Shown: positions 49,699-60,512 of the stretch, piece by piece
Position numbering within the stretch: position 1 is the stretch's first letter
Layout: every line of letters starts with the position of its first letter
Source: DATAJX01 sp036261915
GTDB lineage: Bacteria > Pseudomonadota > Alphaproteobacteria > UBA2136 > UBA6156
DNA length: 64,000 nt
Direction: 5' to 3'
NCBI GenBank assembly: GCA_036261915.1
Contig: DATAJX010000006.1
Coordinates: 124,001 to 188,000, forward strand
Translations under genes and position numbers: made by a program
The notes under the pieces: model-generated
The model's database searches: none
Told to the model about the DNA's origin: nothing
The model's input: only the letters and a program-made list of their open reading frames with translations

Positions 49699-49941
49699 AT
49701 GAAAACCACCCTCACTGCACTGGCCCTCACCGCCCTTATCGCCATGCCCGCCATGGCCGACGAAGGCGTGATGCCGCAAAAGTCCAACATCATCGTCAGC
49801 CACGATACCGCCCAGCAAGGCATCGGCGTGGGCAAAGGCGCCCACAGCGGCAAAATGCACAAAAAGCACATGGGCAAAAAGCACAGCGGCAAGCACCACG
49901 GTAAAAAGCACCACGGCGCCGCCAAAAAGGCCGCCAAGTAA
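49699..49941 (+). CDS. small exported Lys/His-rich protein (paralogue of 43341-43568)
   Basis: 80 residues. Signal peptide ends AMPAMA (residue 20); the C-terminal 30 residues are almost entirely Lys, His, Gly and Ala (HKKHMGKKHSGKHHGKKHHG). AAGGAG lies eight bases before the ATG. Highly basic exported peptide; might bind metals or anionic polymers. Located between atpG and atpA, on the opposite strand. Confidence 0.75.
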   Translation: MKTTLTALALTALIAMPAMADEGVMPQKSNIIVSHDTAQQGIGVGKGAHSGKMHKKHMGKKHSGKHHGKKHHGAAKKAAK

Positions 49942-49960
49942 CCACTGGTTGCCGAATTAA

Positions 49961-49987
49961 AAACCGCCCTGTCCGGGCGGTTTTTTT
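49961..49987 (+). terminator. rho-independent terminator
   Basis: AAACCGCCC/GGGCGGTTT stem with seven T residues. Confidence 0.88.
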
Positions 49988-50031
49988 GTGCTATAAGCGC
50001 GGCATCTGTTCGAAATACTTCGGAGTTTCCC

Positions 50032-50439
50032 ATGCTCAACCACACCCCCCCCTCCGTCCTGCCACTCGCGCCATCCAGGCCGCCGCTCGACGATCAGATC
50101 CGCACCCTCATCCCGCAAATTATCCCGCAACTGGTCGAGGCCGCCATGGCCGCCGGCACCAGCCAGCCCAGCTTCACTCTCGATTTCAAACTCGAAGGCC
50201 AGTGGGCCATGCCGGTGCCGCTGGGCGGGCACGCCGCCATGCTCGAATTGTTCAGCTTCCTGCAAAAATCCGTCGGCAGCGAACAACTCTCCGCCCTGCT
50301 CACCCAGGTGTCCGATAAAAAATATTGCCGCATCGGCCACCCCGAAAAAGCCCACTGGGTGGTCACATGCACCGGCACGCCGTACACCACGCACCTGTCG
50401 CTGCGCTACACCCGCCCCGGCCAGCCACCGGCGCAATAA
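50032..50439 (+). CDS. 135-residue hypothetical protein
   Basis: A soluble protein with a Pro-rich start, a helical region (DDQIRTLIPQIIPQLVEAAM) and a probably beta-rich C-terminal half (TLDFKLEGQWAMPV, WVVTCTGTPYTTHLSLRY). No family recognised. GGAG lies six bases before the ATG, GTGCTATAAG (49987-49996) could be its -10. Lies between atpA and the Lys/His-rich gene; ends in a bidirectional terminator. Confidence 0.65.
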   Translation: MLNHTPPSVLPLAPSRPPLDDQIRTLIPQIIPQLVEAAMAAGTSQPSFTLDFKLEGQWAMPVPLGGHAAMLELFSFLQKSVGSEQLSALLTQVSDKKYCRIGHPEKAHWVVTCTGTPYTTHLSLRYTRPGQPPAQ

Positions 50440-50444
50440 CCGCC

Positions 50445-50473
50445 AAAAAACCGCCCCACGGGGCGGTTTTTTT
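50445..50473. terminator. bidirectional terminator
   Basis: CCGCCCC-AC-GGGGCGG flanked by A and T runs, between the 135-residue gene and atpA. Confidence 0.9.
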
Positions 50474-50485
50474 GTGGGAAAAAAA

Positions 50486-52117
<1,632 letters not shown>

Positions 52118-52136
52118 TTTCTCTTCTCCTTAAATC

Positions 52137-52700
52137 TTATTTCTCGATCGCATGGGCAAAGCGTGCGGCAAGCGCGCTCAAACGCCCCTTGATGCTGCAA
52201 TCCCAAACGCTGCCGCCGGTAAAGGCCCTAAAGCCGCCCAGCAGTTCCGGCGCGGCAACTTCGGTCACCAGCACGTCGTCGGCCTTCAGTTTTTTCTTCA
52301 ACACGTTCTTCAAATCGGCAATCTGCTGCGGGCTGAACGGCGCGGCGGTCTCCACGCGCACTTCGGCGCGGTTGGCGCGGGCATTGGCCAAATGCACAAT
52401 GGCGTGCAGTACGGCACCGGCCTCGCCCAAACGGCGGTTGGCGGCCAGCAGGCTCAACAGGTTGGCCAGCAACTCGGGTAATTTCAACTTGGCGTTCATC
52501 CCCTTCACCAGCCCGGCGCGGTCCTTCGGGCCGCGGCGCGGGTCGGCAAGCTGGGCGGCAGTAGCGGGGGCGCTCAGCACCTCGGCCAACGCAGCCACCT
52601 GCGGCAGCAACGCGGCGGTCTTTTTCTGCTTGTCGGCGGCTTCCAAAAAAGCGCGGGCATAGGCTGCAGAAGTTTTGGCACTGGCGGTGTTCGATGACAT
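52137..52700 (-). CDS. atpH: ATP synthase delta subunit
   Basis: 187 residues. AYARAFLEAADKQ at the start, LLSLLAANRRLGEAGAVLHAIV in the middle, the C-terminal region VTEVAAPELLGGFRAFTGGSVWDCSIKGRLSALAARF. It links F1 to the peripheral stalk. Start at MSSNTASAK; longer upstream readings run into hemH on the other strand. First gene of the atpH-atpA pair. Confidence 0.95.
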   Translation of the reverse strand: MSSNTASAKTSAAYARAFLEAADKQKKTAALLPQVAALAEVLSAPATAAQLADPRRGPKDRAGLVKGMNAKLKLPELLANLLSLLAANRRLGEAGAVLHAIVHLANARANRAEVRVETAAPFSPQQIADLKNVLKKKLKADDVLVTEVAAPELLGGFRAFTGGSVWDCSIKGRLSALAARFAHAIEK

Positions 52701-52746
52701 CGGCGGGTTTATGCCGGGCACCCGCTTCACTGTCAAGGTTACATGG

Positions 52747-52760
52747 GCTAGGTTCCGGCT
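52747..52760 (+). promoter_or_regulatory. putative leaderless promoter (GCTAGGTT) of hemH
   Basis: GCTAGGTT ends six bases before the hemH ATG; CTGTCA about 16 bases earlier could be the -35. The following CCGG is also shared with petA. Confidence 0.5.
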
Positions 52761-53693
52761 ATGAAAAAAGCCCTCGTCCTCATCAACCTCGGCACCCCGC
52801 GCAGCCCCCGGTATCTCGACATGTTCTGCTACCTCGCACAGTTCCTGGGAGATAAACGCGTGGTCGAACTGCCGCGCTGGCTGTGGCTGCCCCTCTTGTA
52901 CGGGTTCATCCTGCCTTTCCGCTCGGCCAAAAGCGGACACACCTACGCACAGATCTGGAGTGCCGAAACCGGCTCGCCGCTGCGCCATCACACGCAACAG
53001 CTCACTAAAGCCCTCGGCCAAAAACTGAAAGGCACCAAAACGGTCTACGCCATGCGCTACGGCAAACCGCGTATCGGCAGCACACTCAGCCAACTCGCCG
53101 CGCAGGGCTATACCCACATCGATATTTTGCCGCTCTATCCGCAATACGCAGGCGCCACGGTGGGCACAACCGCAGACGTGGTCAATCAATGGCAAAGCAA
53201 AAACACGCACGTTAAAACGCGCCTCATCGCGCCGTATTATGCCCACCCCGCCTACATCAAGGCACTGGCACAAAGCATGACCGCCGCCCTCAAAAACCAG
53301 AAGCCGCAGGCCGTCGTGGTCAGCTTCCACGGCATCCCCCAACGCACGGTGCGGAATGGCGACCCTTACCAGAAGCACTGCGAAGCCACGTTCAAGGCAT
53401 TGCAAAAAGCGCTGCCCGAACTCACCCTCATCCTCACCTACCAAAGCCGCTTCGGGCGCGAAGCCTGGCTGCAGCCCTACACCGACGAAACGCTGAAAAC
53501 CCTACCCGCCCGTGCCATCAAAAACGTGGCGGTGGTGGCGCCGGGCTTCGCGGTCGATTGTGTCGAAACGCTCGAAGAACTCGGCCTGCGCGCACGCGAC
53601 GATTTCCTCGAAGCCGGCGGCAAACATTTCACGCTCATCCCCTGCCTCAACGCGGGCGGGGCTTCCATGCTGAAGGAAATTACCGGTAACTAG
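52761..53693 (+). CDS. hemH: ferrochelatase
   Basis: 310 residues; inserts Fe2+ into protoporphyrin IX, the last step of heme synthesis. Blocks: LINLGTPRSPRYLDMF, YAMRYGKPRIGSTL, LPLYPQYAGATVGT, VVSFHGIPQRTV (metal-binding His), YQSRFGREAWLQPYT and VVAPGFAVDCVETLEEL. Overlaps fliS (convergent) by four bases. Confidence 0.96.
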   Translation: MKKALVLINLGTPRSPRYLDMFCYLAQFLGDKRVVELPRWLWLPLLYGFILPFRSAKSGHTYAQIWSAETGSPLRHHTQQLTKALGQKLKGTKTVYAMRYGKPRIGSTLSQLAAQGYTHIDILPLYPQYAGATVGTTADVVNQWQSKNTHVKTRLIAPYYAHPAYIKALAQSMTAALKNQKPQAVVVSFHGIPQRTVRNGDPYQKHCEATFKALQKALPELTLILTYQSRFGREAWLQPYTDETLKTLPARAIKNVAVVAPGFAVDCVETLEELGLRARDDFLEAGGKHFTLIPCLNAGGASMLKEITGN

Positions 53694-54154
53694 GCAACCG
53701 CGTTACGCTTGATCGCCGAATCCATCGGCGCCGCCGAAGCATCAGGCTTTGGGGGCAAAGCGGCCTGTTGGGGCTGCGGGTTCACCGGGTTCATGCTGGC
53801 CCAGGCATTGCGCATGGTGGTCAGGTGGCCCATCACCTCATCGCAAATGGCGGGGTCGTTCTTGAAGTCGATGTCGCTCAACCGGCGCATGATGTACCCG
53901 TAAATGCGGCGCAGCCGCACGGCGGGCTCGCCGCCGCTGGTCACGTCGATCATCCCCATCAGGTGAGCCACAATATCCATGGCGCGGCGGGTGTTGTTGT
54001 GGCGCTCCTGAATGTCGCCCACGTTGATGCACTCGCGCGCGCGGCTCACGAATTTCATGATGCCGTCCAGCAGCATCAGCAGTTGCTGCAACGGGTTCGC
54101 ATTGGCCACCTGCTGTTGCAGGTAAACGCTCCTGAAGTCGGCGGGGTTATTCAT
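53690..54154 (-). CDS. fliS: flagellin chaperone FliS
   Basis: 154 residues, helical, with the FliS layout NANPLQQLLMLLDGIMKFVSRA and RHNNTRRAMDIVAHLMGMID, and a Pro-rich tail after about 120. It caps flagellin before export. Overlaps fliD by one base, the usual fliD-fliS order. Confidence 0.88.
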   Translation of the reverse strand: MNNPADFRSVYLQQQVANANPLQQLLMLLDGIMKFVSRARECINVGDIQERHNNTRRAMDIVAHLMGMIDVTSGGEPAVRLRRIYGYIMRRLSDIDFKNDPAICDEVMGHLTTMRNAWASMNPVNPQPQQAALPPKPDASAAPMDSAIKRNAVA

Positions 54155-55938
54155 CAGTTGCTGCTATCGCTCTTGAAGAACTGGGCAATCTGGTTCTGCA
54201 GCTGGGCCAGTTGGGCCAACGCGGTTTCCATGGCCGCATACTTGTTGGTCAGGTTAACCTTCTGCTGGTCAATGCGGGTGTTCAACGTATTGATCTGGCT
54301 TTGGTACTTGTCGTTCTGGTCGGCCACACCCACGGTGGCGGTGTCCAGCGTGCCAATGCCGGCGGCGTTCAGCTGCTTGAAGTAATCGTAAAAGCTGTCG
54401 GCAATGCCGCGGCTTACGGTCACCTGAATGTCGTCGATCGGCCCCAGGTTGGCGGCCGAATTGTTAAAGCCCACCACCAGCCCGTTGGCGGCGGTGGTGG
54501 CGGTGCCGGTAAACACGTTGCTGTTAAAGGTCAGGCTGCCGTCACTGGTGTTGCCGGTGCCCGCGGTGCCCGAAATACGTGCCCCGGTGGCAATGCCGTT
54601 GGCATCGGTGCCGGCAATGCTCAGGTAATAGGTGCCATCAACGGTGTTGTTGCTGCGGTCAACGGCGCTGATGCGCGAATCCGAACTGGTGAACCCGAAC
54701 CCGAACAACCGCGCCACGGCATCCACGTTGCCCAGCAGCTTGGGGTCCATCACGCTGTCGTCAACGGCCAGCGTAAAATCGGGCTTCTGCACCACGCCAA
54801 TCTGGCCAAGGCTCTGGAACCCGTCGGTGTTGCCCTTCAACTGCATGGCGTTCATGGCGCTCAACTGGTCGCCGATGCCGCGCAAAATGCTGTTGTTGTA
54901 CAGCGGGCCGAACTCACCGGCATCCACGGTGCCGTCCTTGTTGCGGTCGCTGGCGGTGTTCTGATCGGTAATGAAGGCGCGCAGGTCGTTATAGGCGGCC
55001 ACAAAGTCGCCGATGGCGGTCTTGATGCCGTTCAGGTCGGGCGTCACCTTCAGGTTGATGACGGTATCCGGCTCCTGCTTCTGCAAACTCAGGGTCACGC
55101 CGTCGATCACATCGCTGATCACGTTGCTGCTGCGGGTCACGTTGGTAATGCCGTCCACGTCGATGATCGCGTTGCGGGCTTCCTTCAGCTCGTTCTTGGC
55201 AACATCGCTGGTCACGTTGCCGTCGGTAAAGCCCAGGCTGTCGCTCAGCGCGGTCTGGGTCAGGCTGATGGCATTGCTGCCGGTGCCGGTCGTGTTGCTG
55301 CTTAAAATCAGGTAGTTGTGGGTGGCGTCGCCGCTCACGATGGTGGCGTTCACATTGGCCCCGGCGGCATTGATTTTGTCGCGCACGTCCAGCATGGTGT
55401 CGGTGGCCTGCACGGTCACGTTCTTGCCGTTGATGGTCAGGGTGCCGCTCATGCCCAGCGCCACGTTGGTGGCAACCCCCTGCGAGTCGGTCGAGATCTG
55501 CTGCGCCTGCGCCAGCTGCTTGATCACAATGGTGTGGCTGGCGTTCTGCGCCTTGCTGGTGAACGAGGTCCCCATCAGCGTATTGATGTCCGAAGCCACA
55601 TAGCCGTTGGGCGCACCCACGGCGGCCGTGGTGGTGCCGGTGGCGGTCTTGGCGGTAAACGCGTTGGTGGCGCCAAAGGCCAGGCTGTTGCGCAGGGCGT
55701 CCAGGCTGGTCTGGAAAGCCGTGGTCTTGGTCTTCAGATCCTTGTACGCCTGGTTCAGCGTATTGTTGGCGGTGATCTTGGTCTGCAGGTTGGTAATGGG
55801 CACACTGGCGGCGGCGATCTGCGCGGCAATAAGGGCCTGGCTGTCGATACCCGACGAAATACCGCTGATGTGCACCTTGCCGTCGGTACCGACGGTGATG
55901 TTACCGGTGTTCAAACCGCTGCTGACGCTACTCACCAT
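54154..55938 (-). CDS. fliD: flagellar filament cap protein FliD (HAP2)
   Basis: 594 residues. N-terminal HISGISSGIDSQALIAAQIAAASVPITNLQTKI and C-terminal coiled-coil (INTLNTRIDQQKVNLTNKYAAMETALAQLAQLQNQIAQF in parts) are diagnostic; the middle has DVSRGIAD-type FliD_C. Caps the growing filament. No sigma-54 match is seen in the 92 bases before it. Confidence 0.95.
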   Translation of the reverse strand: MVSSVSSGLNTGNITVGTDGKVHISGISSGIDSQALIAAQIAAASVPITNLQTKITANNTLNQAYKDLKTKTTAFQTSLDALRNSLAFGATNAFTAKTATGTTTAAVGAPNGYVASDINTLMGTSFTSKAQNASHTIVIKQLAQAQQISTDSQGVATNVALGMSGTLTINGKNVTVQATDTMLDVRDKINAAGANVNATIVSGDATHNYLILSSNTTGTGSNAISLTQTALSDSLGFTDGNVTSDVAKNELKEARNAIIDVDGITNVTRSSNVISDVIDGVTLSLQKQEPDTVINLKVTPDLNGIKTAIGDFVAAYNDLRAFITDQNTASDRNKDGTVDAGEFGPLYNNSILRGIGDQLSAMNAMQLKGNTDGFQSLGQIGVVQKPDFTLAVDDSVMDPKLLGNVDAVARLFGFGFTSSDSRISAVDRSNNTVDGTYYLSIAGTDANGIATGARISGTAGTGNTSDGSLTFNSNVFTGTATTAANGLVVGFNNSAANLGPIDDIQVTVSRGIADSFYDYFKQLNAAGIGTLDTATVGVADQNDKYQSQINTLNTRIDQQKVNLTNKYAAMETALAQLAQLQNQIAQFFKSDSSN

Positions 55939-56030
55939 GGCTACATGCCCTCTCTCGTTAAATCCGGTGCCTGCTTCGGCCCCGTCAGTACAAGGTGTCC
56001 ATTCCCGTGCTGTATGAGCTTTTTCATAAG

Positions 56031-56423
56031 CTAGGCCTGACCATCCACGATCACGCCGTTAAGCTGGCGCTGTTTGGCGAACATGCTCAAAAACTCGGGG
56101 CTATCATACGCCCGTACCACCTTTCCGCCGCGGGCTTCTGCCACAAAAACGGGCAATTCCCCGCTCCCCTGTTGCGGGCTCGACACGTTTACCACCAAAC
56201 CCTCGGGGCGCAGCGTGCGGTTCATCGTGGTCGCCACGTTTTGCAGGGCGTTTTGCGTGGCCGCTCCAACCCGAAAATCGCGCCCAAGCCGCAGCGGCTG
56301 CCACGGTTTGCCCGGCCCGGCCACAGGCCCGGCACTGGCCGCGCCAACGGCACCGCCGCGGCGCTTGCGGCCACCGCCCGCGGCCTGCTGGGCCAGGGCA
56401 TTGGCAAGGTCGAGTTCCGCCAC
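56031..56423 (-). CDS. FlaG-like flagellar protein
   Basis: 130 residues with a GTG start after AAGGA. A basic, Gly/Ala-rich first half is followed by LRPEGLVVNVSSP and LPVFVAEARGGKVVRAYDSPEFLSMF, which recalls the FlaG core (short strands, then a VIRQIP-like turn and an E-x-L helix). The place between flagellin and fliD also fits FlaG. Sequence match is loose, so I give no gene symbol. Confidence 0.5.
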   Translation of the reverse strand: MAELDLANALAQQAAGGGRKRRGGAVGAASAGPVAGPGKPWQPLRLGRDFRVGAATQNALQNVATTMNRTLRPEGLVVNVSSPQQGSGELPVFVAEARGGKVVRAYDSPEFLSMFAKQRQLNGVIVDGQA

Positions 56424-56435
56424 GGGCTTCTATCC

Positions 56436-58010
56436 TTACCCACGCAGCAATGTTAACAGCATTTCAGGAATCTTGTTGCTCTGCGCCAGCATCGCAATGC
56501 CCGCCTGCAACATGGCCTGGTTGTTGCTCAGTTCACTGATGGCGCTGGGCACATCCACATCGGTCAACGCGCTGCGGGCGCTCTCGTTGTTTTCCTTGAA
56601 CACGTCAATGCTGTCGGTCACGGCCGAAAGGCGGCTTTGCTGCGCGCCCACGGTGGCACGCGCGCTGCTCACCAGGGTAATGGCGGCCTTCAGCACGTCA
56701 ATGGCGGCGTTGGCCCCCAACTCGGTCGAAACGGTGGTCGGCCCCAGCCCCATCGTGTTCACGTTAATGGCAGGAATAGACACCTTCAGCAGGTCCTGCC
56801 CGCTTACCACGCCGGTGCCAATTTTGTAGCTCAATACGGTGTTGTCGCTGGCGGCCTGAAGTTCGCCGGCCATCATGCCCTTGCCGGCGCTCACCACCAG
56901 GGTGCCGCTGCCGTTGGCGGTGGCCCCGGCGGTGCTGGTGTTCACGCTGCCCAGCAGTTGCGGGCCGCTGGCGGTATCCACGTATATCTCAACGCTGGTG
57001 CTGCCGGTCAGGTCGCCGGTGGGCGCGCCGCTGGCCCCGGCCGCGCCGCCGTTGATGCCGTAGCGGATACCCGCCAACCCATCCAGCACCACAGTGCCGG
57101 GCGCCCCGGCGGTGGTGGTCAGGGGCAGCGTCAGCGCGCCGGTGGTGGCGTTGAAGCCCCCCGCCAGATCCAGCAAACCCTGCACGCCGTCGTTGTTCAG
57201 GTTGGTGGTCGCGGGGGTGAACGGCGTCGCGCCGCTAAACCCGGTACTGGCGGTGGCGGTGGGCAAAATGCTGGTGCCGCGCTTAAAGCTCGGGTCCAGC
57301 GTCAGCGTCACGCCAATGGCCTGAAAGTTCAGGTCAAGCGACTGGCCGTTGCTCAGGTTGTTCCCGTTACCGGCGGTGGCGTTCATAATGGCGGTCAGGT
57401 CCAGCGTCTGGCTGCTGGCGGTCCCACCGTCAATGCGGGTCAGCGTCATCTTTTCGGTGGCGGCGTCGTAGCTGTAACGCAGGGTGGGGTTGGTGCCGCT
57501 GATACTGATCGGCCCATTGGAGTTAAACCCCACGGCACTGATACCATTGGCCGCGCGGCTGCTGCTTTCGGTCAGCGCGTAACCGGGCTGGCCGTTCAGC
57601 AGGGGAACGCCGTTAAATTGGGTGGCCCCGGCCAACCGGTCCAGTTCGCTTTTCAGCGCCTGGTATTCCAGGTCGATCGGGCCGCGCTCGCTGTCATTGA
57701 ACTGCCCGCTGGCGGCCTGCACGGCCAGCGTGCGCATGCGCACCAGTATGTCGGCGGCATTGCTCAACGCCCCGTCGGCGATCTGCAGCATCGAAACCCC
57801 CGCCCCGGCGTTAATGCGCGCCGAAGCCAACCCGGCGTTATCAATTTTCAGCCCGGCACCCACGGCCAGCGCGGCGCTGTCCTCCACGGCGCTGAACACG
57901 CGACTGCCGCTGCTGATCTGCAAGGTGCCCAGCGTCACCGCATTGCTGCGGGTCTTGATCGCGCTCTGGGCGTACTGGCTTGATTGGTTGGCAACGATCG
58001 ATACGGGCAT
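56436..58010 (-). CDS. fliC: flagellin
   Basis: 524 residues. N-terminal D0/D1 coiled coil (LGTLQISSGSRVFSAVEDSAALAVG, MLQIADGALSNAADILVRMRTLAVQAASGQ) and C-terminal coiled coil (SRLSAVTDSIDVFKENNESARSALTDVD, QAMLQAGIAMLAQSNKIPEMLLTLL) frame a variable Thr/Gly/Ala-rich middle. Longer than the roughly 275-residue Caulobacter flagellins, so it has a surface-exposed insert. AGAGG Shine-Dalgarno and sigma-54 promoter upstream; the GAGGACC in the leader could also be a CsrA site. Confidence 0.96.
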   Translation of the reverse strand: MPVSIVANQSSQYAQSAIKTRSNAVTLGTLQISSGSRVFSAVEDSAALAVGAGLKIDNAGLASARINAGAGVSMLQIADGALSNAADILVRMRTLAVQAASGQFNDSERGPIDLEYQALKSELDRLAGATQFNGVPLLNGQPGYALTESSSRAANGISAVGFNSNGPISISGTNPTLRYSYDAATEKMTLTRIDGGTASSQTLDLTAIMNATAGNGNNLSNGQSLDLNFQAIGVTLTLDPSFKRGTSILPTATASTGFSGATPFTPATTNLNNDGVQGLLDLAGGFNATTGALTLPLTTTAGAPGTVVLDGLAGIRYGINGGAAGASGAPTGDLTGSTSVEIYVDTASGPQLLGSVNTSTAGATANGSGTLVVSAGKGMMAGELQAASDNTVLSYKIGTGVVSGQDLLKVSIPAINVNTMGLGPTTVSTELGANAAIDVLKAAITLVSSARATVGAQQSRLSAVTDSIDVFKENNESARSALTDVDVPSAISELSNNQAMLQAGIAMLAQSNKIPEMLLTLLRG

Positions 58011-58038
58011 AATGCGGGTCCTCTTTGCCTAAAACTAA

Positions 58039-58054
58039 TGCAGGCCTCGTGCCA
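58039..58054 (-). promoter_or_regulatory. sigma-54 promoter of flagellin
   Basis: On the minus strand TGGCACGAGGCCTGCA, one mismatch to TGGCACG-N4-TTGCA; ends 28 bases before the ATG. Confidence 0.87.
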
Positions 58055-58172
58055 ACAATCTATTTGCCACCCCCACCCGCCTCATGTATGCACAAACCCG
58101 ACGTATATCAATCGTTTGTCCCGGATTTCTCAACTCCCGGTATTTCCCCCCCCACGTCATGGAGTTCTAGCA

Positions 58173-59291
58173 ATGACCAAACTCACCCTCCCGCTCTGGA
58201 ACGACTGGCACATGCACGCCCGCCAGGGCGCCGACTGCGTGCCCGAATTCCTGCAAGCACACAAGGCCATGGGCTGCTGCGGCATCCTGGCCATGCCCAA
58301 CACCAAACCGCCGGTGGCGCGGGTCGACGGCGAAGGCCCCGGCCAGAGCATCGTCGAGTACCGCCACCATCTCATCGCCAACGGTGCCGACAAGTTCGAA
58401 CACCTGTTCACGCCGCTCTGGTTGTCCAACATCACAACGCCACAAATGATCGAACAGGGCGCCAAAAGCGGCCTGCTCAAATCATGCAAATACTATCCGC
58501 CGCACGCCACCACGGGCAGCCATGCCCATGGCGAGCTCACGCCCATGCCGTTCGGGCACTACGTCAACAACGGCGTGTTCCGGGCCATGGAAGAACACGG
58601 CATCATCCTCAACATCCACGGCGAGGCCCACGACCTCATCGACGAAGACTGGTTCGACGAAGACGACAATGCCGAATCACGCTTCTACGAAAACATGTAC
58701 GAGTTCGTCAAAGACTACGGCCAACTTCGCATTGTCTTCGAACACATCACCACCAAAGTGGCGGTGGCTTTCGTCGAAAGTTTCGATGTCGGCGCCACCA
58801 TCTGCCCGCAACACCTGCTCTACACCACGGGTACGCTCATCCGTCACATGGCAGTGCACCTGTTGTGCATGCCGGTGGTAAAGTTCTATGACGACCGCAT
58901 GGCCCTGCGCCACGCGGTCACCGACCGGAACAACACCAGGTTCTTCGCCGGCACCGACAGCGCCCCGCACTTCCGGGGCATGAAGGAAACGCCCTGCGGT
59001 TGCGCCGCAGGCTGCTTCACCGGCGGCATCGCGCCGCAACTCTACGCGCAGGCGTTCGAGGAAGCGGGTTGTTCGCTCGATGCTCCCGAAAACGCCAAGG
59101 CGTTCGAAAACTTTCTGGTGCACAACGGCAACCGTTTCTACGGTGTCGAAACCTCCAAAAAGACCTTCACGCTCGAACGCAAGGACTACACGGTGCAAAC
59201 GCTCAAAACCCACGGCGGCGAGGTTGTGCCATTGCCGGTGGGCATGAAGCGCGACGTCATCCCGTGGTCGATCACACACGTCGACGCTTAA
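58173..59291 (+). CDS. pyrC: dihydroorotase (PyrC, class II type)
   Basis: 372 residues. Metal ligands in NDWHMHAR (HxH); carboxylated Lys in LKSCKYYPPHATTGS; LNIHGEAHD, RIVFEHITT and the catalytic Asp in GTDSAPHF. Third step of pyrimidine synthesis. GGAG lies nine bases before the ATG. pyrD follows after a hairpin (59302-59322), so the two form a pyrimidine pair. Confidence 0.95.
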   Translation: MTKLTLPLWNDWHMHARQGADCVPEFLQAHKAMGCCGILAMPNTKPPVARVDGEGPGQSIVEYRHHLIANGADKFEHLFTPLWLSNITTPQMIEQGAKSGLLKSCKYYPPHATTGSHAHGELTPMPFGHYVNNGVFRAMEEHGIILNIHGEAHDLIDEDWFDEDDNAESRFYENMYEFVKDYGQLRIVFEHITTKVAVAFVESFDVGATICPQHLLYTTGTLIRHMAVHLLCMPVVKFYDDRMALRHAVTDRNNTRFFAGTDSAPHFRGMKETPCGCAAGCFTGGIAPQLYAQAFEEAGCSLDAPENAKAFENFLVHNGNRFYGVETSKKTFTLERKDYTVQTLKTHGGEVVPLPVGMKRDVIPWSITHVDA

Positions 59292-59301
59292 TCAAACCCC
59301 G

Positions 59302-59322
59302 GCGGCGCCATCCGGCGCCGCC
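59302..59322 (+). terminator. hairpin between pyrC and pyrD
   Basis: GGCGGCGCC-ATC-CGGCGCCGCC: a strong stem with no T tract; may pause or attenuate rather than end transcription. Confidence 0.4.
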
Positions 59323-59345
59323 TCCCTCTCACGGAGAACAGCACA

Positions 59346-60401
59346 ATGCACTCCCTGCTCAAACTGCTGCCGCCCGAAACCGCCCACAAGGCGGCCATGT
59401 GGGCGCTCAGCCGCAACCTCGGGCCGCAAGGCTCGCCCGATAACCCCCTGCTGCGCGCGCGCCTGTTCGATCACTGGATCAGCAATCCGGTGATGCTCGG
59501 CGCGGGCGTCAGTAAAAACGGCGAAGGCCTGCACGGCTTCAGCCAAATGGGCTTCGGCGGTGTCGAGGTCGGCAGCCTGATGGCCGAAAAACGCACCGGC
59601 AATCCGCATAGCGCAAAGTATCCGCGCATCATCCGGCTGCCCGACGGCTCGTCCATCGTCAACTGGCTCGGCCTGCCCAGCCTGGGTATCCAGGCCGGCC
59701 TGGCCAACCTGCACGAGTTCCGCGAACTCTACGGCAAGCGTTACCTGCTGGGCGCCAACTTCGCGCCCGACAGCAAAACGCCCGACCTCAAAAAGCTCGA
59801 ACTGCTGGGCCGCGCCTACCTCATCCTGGTGCAGTACTTCACGCTCAACAAGTCGTGCCCCAACACCGAAGAACTGGCCAACGCGGTCACCAACCTGCCG
59901 CAAGAACTCAAACTGCTCAAGGGCAACTGGCCCCAAAGGCATGTGCTGGTCAAACTCGGGCCCACGCCAAGCCTCAATGCCATGTGGCACCTGCAAGACG
60001 TCGCAATGGACAACGGTGCCGACGGCTTCGTGCTGCTCAACACCTGCCCGCCCGAACTGAAAGACCTCATCAGCTCCAGCCATCGCCCGGCCAAATGGCT
60101 GGTCAATGCGCAGGGCAAAGAGGTCGGCGGCTACAGCGGCCCCGGCATGTTCGACTACACCCTCCGCGTGGTCGAGCAAACACGCAAGCGGCTGGGCCAC
60201 AAGCCCACCCTCATCGCCACCGGCGCGCAAAACGGGCACCAGGCGGTGCGCCTGCTCTCGGCCGGCGCCAACGTCCTGCAAACCAACACCGGCATCACCA
60301 TGCACGGCATGCCGCTGCTGGAAGACATCAAGCAGGCCATCGTCACCGCAGGCGGCACGTCACGCCTCCTGCAAAACTGGCCGCGCGGCCAGGTGGCCTG
60401 A
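59346..60401 (+). CDS. pyrD: dihydroorotate dehydrogenase (quinone), class 2
   Basis: 351 residues. The N-terminal amphipathic helices (LLKLLPPETAHKAAMWALS) mark the membrane-associated, quinone-using class 2. FMN-binding parts include MLGAGVSKNGEGLHGFSQMGFGGVEVGSL, NKSCPNTEEL (catalytic Ser) and ATGAQNGHQAVRLLSAGANVLQ. The catalytic loop differs somewhat from the usual SSPNTPGLR. Terminator follows. Confidence 0.95.
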   Translation: MHSLLKLLPPETAHKAAMWALSRNLGPQGSPDNPLLRARLFDHWISNPVMLGAGVSKNGEGLHGFSQMGFGGVEVGSLMAEKRTGNPHSAKYPRIIRLPDGSSIVNWLGLPSLGIQAGLANLHEFRELYGKRYLLGANFAPDSKTPDLKKLELLGRAYLILVQYFTLNKSCPNTEELANAVTNLPQELKLLKGNWPQRHVLVKLGPTPSLNAMWHLQDVAMDNGADGFVLLNTCPPELKDLISSSHRPAKWLVNAQGKEVGGYSGPGMFDYTLRVVEQTRKRLGHKPTLIATGAQNGHQAVRLLSAGANVLQTNTGITMHGMPLLEDIKQAIVTAGGTSRLLQNWPRGQVA

Positions 60402-60421
60402 ACCCTGCTCTCGAAAGATCC

Positions 60422-60451
60422 CCGGGGCTGCATCAGCAGCCCCGGTTTTTT
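60422..60451 (+). terminator. pyrD terminator
   Basis: CCGGGGCTGC-ATCA-GCAGCCCCGG followed by six T residues. Confidence 0.93.
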
Positions 60452-60512
60452 GCGCCTACGGTTTCAACCGCGCGCTTGCGGCGGCGTGGCGGCCTCGGGT
60501 ATTCATGCGGGC

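Noticed and set aside
56010..56036. Fourth copy of the TTCATAAG hairpin repeat upstream of fliD
   Set aside because: TTTTTCATAAGC is present but the paired stem with CCAAAGG-type loop is missing.
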